6,737 nucleotides of DNA from Planctomycetaceae bacterium. Its GTDB lineage: Bacteria; Planctomycetota; Planctomycetia; Planctomycetales; Planctomycetaceae. Positions 1-4,881 of this stretch are shown here, piece by piece; the first letter of the stretch is position 1, and each line of letters starts with the position of its first letter. The notes beneath the pieces are model-generated. The model was not told where the DNA came from. It did no database searches and worked only from the letters and a program-made list of their open reading frames with translations. The DNA lies in assembly GCA_003503535.1 (NCBI GenBank), contig DOCI01000304.1, forward strand, positions 1-6,737, written 5' to 3'. Both the position numbers and the translations under genes were made by a program.

Positions 1-28
1 CTGCTCTGACCAACTGAGCTATAGGCCC
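1..28 (-). tRNA. tRNA gene, 5' part only (cut by the window edge)
   Basis: Read on the minus strand, the first 28 bases of the transcript form a 7-base acceptor arm (GGGCCTA), the TA linker, a D-stem GCTC pairing with GAGC, and a D-loop AGTTGGTCA, followed by A26 and G27. This is the canonical 5' end of a bacterial tRNA. The anticodon lies outside the window, so the identity is not fixed. A GGGCCTATAGCTCAGTTGG start followed by GAGCAG is, from memory, typical of CAU-anticodon tRNAs (Ile2 or Met type), but GAU-Ile tRNAs begin similarly. A promoter lies just upstream (50-78). The rpoD terminator separates it from rpoD, so it is probably transcribed independently. Confidence 0.85.
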
Positions 29-49
29 ACGTGCTTATAGCAGGGCGGA

Positions 50-78
50 ATTATACGGGCTGAGATGGCCTCTGACTA
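50..78 (-). promoter_or_regulatory. Sigma-70-type promoter of the tRNA gene
   Basis: On the minus strand there is a perfect -10 box TATAAT (50-55) and a -35-like TAGTCA (73-78, four of six matches to TTGACA), separated by exactly 17 bases. Initiation would fall near position 43, leaving a leader of about 15 nt before the tRNA 5' end at 28. Position, spacing and the perfect -10 all fit. It would be recognised by the product of the neighbouring rpoD. Confidence 0.65.
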
Positions 79-198
79 GGCATGCGTTGCAGGAAGCTAA
101 CGAAATTGCGTCGCTTGGTTGCGGCAGGCGCGTTTTAGGCTCTCAAGGCCCCGTTATGTTGGGATGTTGTTCGTGCGGAACGGTTCGCGAGCGGAGAC

Positions 199-224
199 AA
201 AAATGCCCAGCATAGCTGGGCATT
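199..224 (-). terminator. Rho-independent terminator of rpoD
   Basis: A perfect 10-bp inverted repeat (202-211 and 215-224) with a 3-nt loop is followed, in the minus-strand RNA, by a U-tract encoded by five A residues at 199-203. The GC-rich stem core GCCCAGC/GCTGGGC starts 23 nt after the rpoD stop codon. The geometry is that of a classical intrinsic terminator acting on the dnaG-rpoD transcript, and it separates the operon from the tRNA downstream. Confidence 0.9.
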
Positions 225-247
225 GATGCACTGCGGTTCACATGAGC

Positions 248-1897
248 TTACTCGTCGAGGAAGCTGCGCAAGTGATCGCTGCGGGTAGGGTGGCGCAGTT
301 TACGCAGTGCTTTGGCTTCGATCTGACGAATCCGTTCACGGGTGACGTCGAACTGCTTGCCGACTTCTTCCAGGGTGTGATCGGTGTTCATGTCGATACC
401 AAAACGCATGCGCAGTACCTTGGCCTCGCGTGCAGTCAACCCGCCCAATACATCGCGAGTGGCCTCTTTGAGGTTCTCCACGGTCGCCGAGTCGATTGGC
501 GATTCCATGGTGCCGTCTTCGATGAAGTCGCCCAGATGGGAGTCTTCGTCGTCGCCGATTGGAGTTTCCATCGAGATGGGCTCCTTGGCGATTTTCAGCA
601 CTTTACGAATCTTGTCTTCCGGCATTTCCATGCGCTCGCCCAGCTCTTCAGGTGTGGGTTCACGACCCATTTCCTGCAGCATCTGACGAGAGATACGGTT
701 CAGCTTGTTGATCGTTTCGATCATGTGTACCGGAATACGAATGGTACGAGCCTGGTCCGCAATGGAGCGCGTGATTGCCTGACGAATCCACCAGGTGGCA
801 TAAGTCGAGAATTTGTAGCCGCGGCGATATTCGTATTTGTCGACGGCTCGCATCAGGCCGGTGTTCCCTTCCTGAATGAGATCGAGGAAGTTCATGCCGC
901 GATTACGGTATTTTTTGGCAATCGAAACAACCAGTCGCAGGTTGCCGCCGGACAGTTCACGCATCGCAGTTTCGTAGGCGGAGAATCGACTTTCGATTTC
1001 TTTGATACGAGCCTGCAGCGATTCCGGAGTTTCGTAGGTCATCACCATCAAGTCGTGAAGTTCACGTTCGATGGCAGCTATTTCGTTCTCCGAATTCTGT
1101 CGACGGCTGACAACTTTATGCTTGTGCTTTAACTCGTTCATACGAGCAGAAATCTGCTGCAGACGTTTGAACAAGGGATGCAGGCGTTGCGTACGCAAGC
1201 TCAGCTCCTCAACGAGCGTCGTCATTTTACGACGTCGGGTGTTGAGCGAATGACGAGCCTGCTTCTGTTCTTCGGCTGAAAGCTCTGGATCGATGGAGCG
1301 TTGGAAGTCGTGCTTGTTCTTCTCCATCAGGTAGTCGAGAGTTTTCAGATTGTGTGGCATGCGGCCGAGGATCTGTTCTTTCTCGAGACTTTCCGTCAAT
1401 GAGACTTTAATTGTGCGATCGAATGGCAATTCACCGCGGTGCACTTTAGCCAGTGTTTCGATGGCAGCCTGCATCGCGCAATCGTTTTCCATCAGATGAC
1501 GACGGAATTGCTTGCGGGTCACTTCAATTTTCTTGGCGAGCGTAATTTCCTCGACGCGTGTCAGCAGCGGGATTTCTCCCATCTGTGTGAGGTAAATGCG
1601 TACCGGATCGTCGATTCGCTTGGAACCTTCTTCTTCCGCGATGAGATCTCCTGAACGTTTTTCTGATTTGGAGGTCTTCTTTTTCTTGGCGGACTCCAGT
1701 TCGGTTTTGCGTTTGGAGACATGCTTCTCGGGAATGATGTCCATTCCCAGTTCTTCCAGAGAATGCAGCAGGTGATCGAGCTTGTCCGGATTGACCCCCT
1801 CATCGGGCAGGTAATCGTTGACCTGACTAAAGGTGATGTAACCCTGTTTGCGTCCAGATTTAATCAATTGCTGTAGGTTGTCATCAAGCTGATGCAT
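248..1897 (-). CDS. rpoD: RNA polymerase primary sigma factor RpoD (sigma-70 / SigA)
   Basis: The housekeeping sigma subunit (549 aa) directs RNA polymerase core to most growth promoters. Regions visible in order: a short region 1.1 (about 1-57); a lysine-rich linker (71-81); region 1.2 beginning [17 protein letters not shown] (96-112); a charged non-conserved region (about 128-310); region 2 (318-390) with [16 protein letters not shown], the core-binding [19 protein letters not shown], and the -10-recognising [19 protein letters not shown]; region 3 (391-465) with the sigma-finger acidic stretch [14 protein letters not shown]; and region 4 (about 485-545), whose helix-turn-helix [20 protein letters not shown] reads the -35 box. 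Complete region 1.2 plus the conserved 2.4 marks a group 1 sigma. It is shorter than the 613-aa E. coli protein, mostly through a smaller non-conserved region. The ATG lies 6 nt after a strong GAGGAG. It follows dnaG by 90 bp in the same direction, and a terminator closes the unit. Confidence 0.97.
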   Translation of the reverse strand: MHQLDDNLQQLIKSGRKQGYITFSQVNDYLPDEGVNPDKLDHLLHSLEELGMDIIPEKHVSKRKTELESAKKKKTSKSEKRSGDLIAEEEGSKRIDDPVRIYLTQMGEIPLLTRVEEITLAKKIEVTRKQFRRHLMENDCAMQAAIETLAKVHRGELPFDRTIKVSLTESLEKEQILGRMPHNLKTLDYLMEKNKHDFQRSIDPELSAEEQKQARHSLNTRRRKMTTLVEELSLRTQRLHPLFKRLQQISARMNELKHKHKVVSRRQNSENEIAAIERELHDLMVMTYETPESLQARIKEIESRFSAYETAMRELSGGNLRLVVSIAKKYRNRGMNFLDLIQEGNTGLMRAVDKYEYRRGYKFSTYATWWIRQAITRSIADQARTIRIPVHMIETINKLNRISRQMLQEMGREPTPEELGERMEMPEDKIRKVLKIAKEPISMETPIGDDEDSHLGDFIEDGTMESPIDSATVENLKEATRDVLGGLTAREAKVLRMRFGIDMNTDHTLEEVGKQFDVTRERIRQIEAKALRKLRHPTRSDHLRSFLDE

Positions 1898-1903
1898 GGA
1901 TAT

Positions 1904-1909
1904 CTCCTC
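1904..1909 (-). promoter_or_regulatory. Ribosome binding site of rpoD
   Basis: GAGGAG on the minus strand, 6 nt before the ATG at 1895-1897. It is the best Shine-Dalgarno sequence in the window and fixes the rpoD start at the MHQLDDN methionine. Confidence 0.85.
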
Positions 1910-1929
1910 GAAGTTGATCTCTCGTCTGT

Positions 1930-1978
1930 TGTCCGTTGCAGTGAATGTCTCATTTCACTATAGGACGAAAAACGGACA
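1930..1978 (-). other. Nested inverted repeat in the dnaG-rpoD spacer (possible rpoD leader structure)
   Basis: The 90-bp spacer contains a perfect 8-bp outer inverted repeat, tgtccgtt (1930-1937) and aacggaca (1971-1978). Inside it is a 5-bp stem, gtgaa (1941-1945) with ttcac (1954-1958), closing an 8-nt loop. In the minus-strand RNA this can form a two-tier stem ending about 20 nt before the ribosome binding site. It is not an intrinsic terminator, because the stem is weak and no U-tract follows its 3' arm. A TATAGT (1957-1962) could be a -10 box but has no recognisable -35, so no promoter is called here. Function is unknown: it may be an RNA processing or attenuation site, or chance. Confidence 0.35.
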
Positions 1979-1987
1979 GAGTTGAGA

Positions 1988-4009
1988 TTATTGAGACGAT
2001 GCGGTATTGCGCGTCACACGTTGCTGGTGAAATTGAGCCGCATCCTGCAGCATTTGTCGCATCCGTTCGTCGACTGATGTTGGTTCGTGATTCTCGATCG
2101 CAACAGTACGCGTCGTCGTTCGGTGTTGGGATTCCCTCTGTTCCCAGTTCAGTTGGTCGATCACCTGATTCAGATAAAACGGAATGCGGTTCCCCTCGGA
2201 ATCCTGCAGCGTCTCCTGAAGTTTGTCGGTAATCTTCTTCTGTTCGGCTTCGGTCGTTATCGCCATTATGAATCGCTTCAGTTCTGGCTCTTCCAACTCA
2301 CTCATCAGCGAGTCGACTCCGGTGTATTCTCCCCTTTGATTCTGCTCGGCACATTGCGAGAGAAGTTCGCGGACAATTTTGTTTCGTATGATCGAGATTG
2401 TTTCCCGTTGTAATATCGTTGTGATGCATTCCGGCATCATGATGATAATTTCCAACAGGTCCCGTTCAAGAGCAGTCTTTCGATTCAAGTTCGGCTTCAA
2501 AAGCTGATCGATCTGTTCTCGCAGTGACACCTGAGGAACGTCCCGAGATGTTTCCTGAAAGACCTGATTGAGCTCTTCTCCACTTAAATCGTTCGTTTGC
2601 TGGTGAAAAAAGTCAACATTTGCATCGTTCGATTGTGAACGTGAGTTGTTATGTTGACTTGACGCAACTTGCGGGCCTTTTGCTCGCAATTTTGCTAAAT
2701 CACTTCGTAATTTTTGTTCCTGTGAGCCACGCAAGCCAACCTGATTGGCCAGTCGGTTCAACAGGAGATCTTCGCGTTTTGTACCTTTTAAACCGGGTGC
2801 AACGGCAATGAGTGCCAACATTTCTTCGGTGATTTTTTCGCTGGCAAAAGCAGAGTTGGAATTGTGTTCTCCCGCGAGTTGCTGAAGTTTGAAGTCCCAG
2901 GCTTCCTGTGCATTTTGCAAAAGATTTTGAAATTCCTGCACACCATGCTTTTCGAGATATTCGGGTGGATCCATTCCTTCAGGCAAAGACAGCAGTTTCA
3001 GTTCGATTTCATGAGACAATAAACGTGGCAAGGCTCGGTTAGCCGCATTTTGTCCCGCTTTATCACCATCAAAAATCAGAATCACGTTCTGACAAAACCG
3101 TTTAATCAAGGCGACATGCTCATGAGTTAACGCTGTTCCCAAGGTCGCCACGACGTTGGGAATTCCCACTTGGTGCAGGCTGATACAATCTGTATAGCCT
3201 TCAACGACGATAACCTGATTTCGACCACGCATCGCTTCCCGGGCATGGTCGATGCCATAAAGTTGCTTACTTTTATTAAAGAGATAACTCTCTTTACTGT
3301 TCTGATATTTTCCAAATTTCTCATCTTCGCTGCCTGGCAGCACTCGTCCTCCAAAGGCGATGACCTGGCCGCGTTCGTTGCGAATTGGAAAGATGATGCG
3401 GTTACGAAAGTGATCGAAATATCCGCCGCCGTTAGCTCGCTGGGCAATTAATCGAGCTTCTTCAAGTTGTTGTTTTGTGAATTTCCCACTGGAGGAATTT
3501 GCCAGCCATTCCCAGGGACCGGGATGGAAGCCGATTTCGAAGTCCGACCAGATTTCCTCGCAGAATCCGCGATCGAGCAAATAGTCCCGAGCCGCTTCTG
3601 CAGCTGGGTCAGTTAATAAACACTCATGAAATTTCCGGCTGGCCCAGGCGAGTACTTCTAAAAGTGTATTTCGATCGGTTCCCTTAGTCGTTTTTTTTTG
3701 CTGGTTTTTGGGCATTTCCAGACCAGCGCGGTTGGCGAGCTGCTCCAAAGCGTCTCGAAATTGCAGCCCTTCTAATTTCTGGACATAGCTAAAGCAGTCT
3801 CCGCCTTCATTACAAACCCAGCAGCGATAGGTCTGGCGAGAGGGGTCAATCGTCATTGAGGGATCGTGATCTTCGTGGAATGGACAGAGAGTAATATACT
3901 CTCGCCCACCTCTGCGCGGCGTCACTGTGCGGGTTTCGCCAATGAGCGCAATGAGATCAGTTCTGGCGCGAACCTCTTCTTTGAATTCGCTCCACTTATC
4001 CATCTGCAC
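1988..4009 (-). CDS. dnaG: DNA primase DnaG
   Basis: DNA primase (673 aa from this start) makes the short RNA primers for lagging-strand synthesis at the replication fork, with the DnaB helicase. In order: an N-terminal CHC2 zinc-binding domain (about 12-100) with ligands C42, H45 (CPFH), C63 and C66 (CWVC); the RNA-polymerase fold with FGGRVL and KYQNSKESYLFNKSKQLYG (233-251); a Toprim domain with catalytic E270 in EGYTD and D314/D316 in DGDKAG; a Q/N/S-rich linker (about 446-473); and a helical C-terminal region (about 505-627), probably the helicase-binding domain. It is about 90 residues longer than E. coli DnaG, mostly in linker and tail. Start choice: GTG at 4007-4009 lies 10 nt after GAGGGG. 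ATG at 4001-4003 is nearly equivalent (16 nt). GTG at 4037-4039 lacks a ribosome binding site and would add ten residues upstream of the family N-terminus. It lies upstream of rpoD in the same direction. An A9 run (3691-3699) sits between the first two domains. Confidence 0.96.
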   Translation of the reverse strand: MQMDKWSEFKEEVRARTDLIALIGETRTVTPRRGGREYITLCPFHEDHDPSMTIDPSRQTYRCWVCNEGGDCFSYVQKLEGLQFRDALEQLANRAGLEMPKNQQKKTTKGTDRNTLLEVLAWASRKFHECLLTDPAAEAARDYLLDRGFCEEIWSDFEIGFHPGPWEWLANSSSGKFTKQQLEEARLIAQRANGGGYFDHFRNRIIFPIRNERGQVIAFGGRVLPGSEDEKFGKYQNSKESYLFNKSKQLYGIDHAREAMRGRNQVIVVEGYTDCISLHQVGIPNVVATLGTALTHEHVALIKRFCQNVILIFDGDKAGQNAANRALPRLLSHEIELKLLSLPEGMDPPEYLEKHGVQEFQNLLQNAQEAWDFKLQQLAGEHNSNSAFASEKITEEMLALIAVAPGLKGTKREDLLLNRLANQVGLRGSQEQKLRSDLAKLRAKGPQVASSQHNNSRSQSNDANVDFFHQQTNDLSGEELNQVFQETSRDVPQVSLREQIDQLLKPNLNRKTALERDLLEIIIMMPECITTILQRETISIIRNKIVRELLSQCAEQNQRGEYTGVDSLMSELEEPELKRFIMAITTEAEQKKITDKLQETLQDSEGNRIPFYLNQVIDQLNWEQRESQHRTTTRTVAIENHEPTSVDERMRQMLQDAAQFHQQRVTRNTASSQ

Positions 4010-4019
4010 GTTGATAATT

Positions 4020-4025
4020 CCCCTC
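4020..4025 (-). promoter_or_regulatory. Ribosome binding site deciding the dnaG start
   Basis: GAGGGG on the minus strand. It is 10 nt from GTG 4007-4009 and 16 nt from ATG 4001-4003, and it lies inside the reading frame if GTG 4037-4039 were used. Spacing therefore favours the GTG at 4009, although the ATG two codons later cannot be excluded. Confidence 0.5.
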
Positions 4026-4060
4026 AAGCCTGTTGGCACTTCACTGATTCAAAACTCTTG

Positions 4061-4088
4061 GCAATACATCTCTTCGCTGACAGGTCAA
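4061..4088 (-). promoter_or_regulatory. Candidate promoter of the dnaG-rpoD operon
   Basis: On the minus strand TTGACC (4083-4088, five of six matches to the -35 consensus) is followed after 16 nt by TATTGC (4061-4066, three of six matches to the -10). Transcription would start near 4054 and give a leader of about 45 nt containing the dnaG ribosome binding site. The -35 is good but the -10 poor, so this is tentative. Confidence 0.35.
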
Positions 4089-4322
4089 TCAGCAGAGAGA
4101 TCCCCCGGCTCACAATGGCATTGCGTTCGCGTCTGTCCTCAATGGAGCATTTCCCTCGACAGCGATTCAGGCAAGTCTACAGTTGTTCATTTTGTATGCT
4201 GGCGGGACGACCAAAGGCGTCACATCACAACTCTACCACCAATGCAAGCCTCGGCAAATGAAATCCATAGAAAGTTAAACAAACAGTGGATCACGTAACC
4301 CTATAAATAGTAGAGAGATAAG

Positions 4323-4366
4323 GGCCATATTCACAGTGCCTGTCTTCACTGTCTGGGATTGTGGCC
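4323..4366. repeat. Compound hairpin with an overlapping imperfect direct repeat
   Basis: An outer 5-bp repeat GGCCA (4323-4327) / TGGCC (4362-4366) encloses a perfect 6-bp stem ACAGTG (4333-4338) / CACTGT (4347-4352) with an 8-nt loop. GGCCATATTCA (4323-4333) also recurs imperfectly as GGCCGTATTTCA (4363-4374), 40 bp downstream. No U-tract follows on either strand, so it is not an ordinary terminator. It could be a protein-binding site, a small RNA structure, or coincidence. Confidence 0.3.
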
Positions 4367-4441
4367 GTATTTCAACCTGTTTGTGGAATTGTTACGACTG
4401 GGATCATTGATTCAACCCCACTAACCTTTCTGGACACTTAG

Positions 4442-4510
4442 TTTATAGGACATGACTTTGTTTTCCAGAGTTAACTATTCCGGCTCAAAGTGATTCAAAG
4501 TTCCTATAAA
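4442..4510. repeat. 9-bp inverted repeat TTTATAGGA / TCCTATAAA
   Basis: TTTATAGGA (4442-4450) and TCCTATAAA (4502-4510) are perfect inverted copies 51 bp apart. CCTATAAA also occurs at 4300-4307. The words are AT-rich and resemble -10 boxes, so they may be promoter fragments or a pair of binding sites. Some matches of this kind are expected by chance in AT-rich DNA. Confidence 0.3.
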
Positions 4511-4594
4511 TCATGACTATTTATTGATAATGAGTAAGGTCCGCCTGTTAATGGCTGCTCTGGAAGTCAACCCCTTTGGCTGGTTGAGCGCCGT

Positions 4595-4615
4595 CCCGTC
4601 GCTGACGCTTCGGGG
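4595..4615. repeat. REP-like intergenic palindrome
   Basis: CCCGTCGCTGACGCTTCGGG and one more G form an imperfect palindrome. The ends CCCG/CGGG pair, or alternatively the core folds as CGTC-GCT-GACG. It is more GC-rich than the surrounding spacer. I recall similar CGTCGCTGACGCT-type words recurring between genes in planctomycete genomes, where they read as PSLTLR in spurious ORFs. Only one copy occurs in this window, so repetition is not shown here. Confidence 0.35.
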
Positions 4616-4638
4616 TAAGTTCGCATTCCCTCGTTACT

Positions 4639-4809
4639 ATGGATTTCTTACGCAGGATATCTCCGAAAGATCCTTTCGGGGCCGCTCATCCGCAAGAAAT
4701 TCCTTTTGGAGTTCACGATCAACCACAAGTCATATTGTGGACTACGGCCAAACAGATCGCGGCTCGATCAGGGATATCCAGCTTCGATGAGTGTCTCACA
4801 CTGGCTTAG
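4639..4809 (+). CDS. Possible small hypothetical ORF or gene remnant (56 codons)
   Basis: An ATG at 4639 opens a 56-codon frame ending at TAG 4807-4809, translating as MDFLRRISPKDPFGAAHPQE up to a C-terminus SSFDECLTLA. I do not recognise the family. In favour of coding: G makes up about 30% of first codon positions and about 14% of second positions by my count, a coding-like skew, and the composition is balanced. The frame is open upstream to 4606. After the TAG it stays open for 22 more codons (VRACKFDTYLLECFEKHFDR and two more) to a second TAG at 4876-4878, so it could be a decayed longer gene. Against: no Shine-Dalgarno sequence precedes the ATG, and frames this short arise by chance. No signal peptide or membrane segment is seen. 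It ends 72 bp before the dehydratase start. Confidence 0.25.
   Translation: MDFLRRISPKDPFGAAHPQEIPFGVHDQPQVILWTTAKQIAARSGISSFDECLTLA
4661..4681. repeat. Strong hairpin upstream of the dehydratase gene
   Basis: CCGAAAG and CTTTCGG form a perfect 7-bp stem around a 3-nt loop (ATC). One G-T wobble and one G-C pair extend it to nine pairs (4661-4669 with 4673-4681). No T-run follows on either strand, so it is not a typical intrinsic terminator. It lies within the possible small ORF. Confidence 0.4.
4790..4802. promoter_or_regulatory. Short dyad AGTGT-CTC-ACACT upstream of the dehydratase gene (possible operator)
   Basis: A perfect 5-bp dyad with a 3-bp centre lies 79 bp before the dehydratase ATG. 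It is just upstream of a weak promoter-like pair (TTGTAA 4818-4823 and TGGAAT 4841-4846, spacer 17). The position suits a regulator of a sugar-acid gene, but the dyad is short and no regulator gene is in the window. Confidence 0.2.
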
Positions 4810-4866
4810 GTGCGTGCTTGTAAGTTTGATACTTATTTGTTGGAATGTTTTGAAAAGCATTTCGAC

Positions 4867-4870
4867 AGGA
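4867..4870 (+). promoter_or_regulatory. Weak ribosome binding site of the dehydratase gene
   Basis: AGGA, 11 nt before the ATG at 4882. It is short and slightly distant but is the only Shine-Dalgarno-like word near this start. Confidence 0.4.
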
Positions 4871-4881
4871 TTCCATAGACT

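Larger units (their letters stand above)
4026..4881. other. Long divergent intergenic region between dnaG and the dehydratase gene
   Basis: About 856 bp without a convincing gene separates the minus-strand dnaG from the plus-strand dehydratase gene. It must hold the promoters of both units. It contains a candidate dnaG promoter (4061-4088), a compound hairpin (4323-4366), a 9-bp inverted repeat (4442-4510), a REP-like palindrome (4595-4615), a strong hairpin (4661-4681), smaller hairpins (4723-4740, 4755-4769, 4790-4802) and a possible 56-codon ORF (4639-4809). The other open frames here are short, poor in composition or antisense to dnaG. The stretch 4100-4300 shows nothing I can name. rpsU, which precedes dnaG in Proteobacteria, is absent. 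Confidence 0.7.

Noticed and set aside
242..1132. 296-codon plus-strand open frame opposite rpoD
   Set aside because: It lies wholly antisense to the conserved regions 2-4 of rpoD. It has a shadow-like composition rich in F, H, V and Q, no ribosome binding site and no recognisable domain.
4233..4268. Minus-strand 11-codon frame MDFICRGLHWW, which looks like an attenuator leader peptide because of its paired tryptophans
   Set aside because: It has no ribosome binding site and no attenuator hairpin. It lies about 225 bp from dnaG, upstream of the candidate dnaG promoter, and no tryptophan gene is present.
3866..4298. Two overlapping plus-strand frames across the dnaG start
   Set aside because: Both begin antisense to the dnaG zinc-binding domain and have no motif or ribosome binding site.
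4524..4790. 88-codon plus-strand frame starting at TTG
   Set aside because: It runs through the REP-like palindrome, becomes S/R-rich like an out-of-frame reading, and overlaps the better-composed 4639-4809 frame.
4818..4846. Promoter-like TTGTAA-17-TGGAAT before the dehydratase
   Set aside because: Only four of six matches in each box and an atypical -10. It is mentioned as context for the dyad but is not called as a promoter.
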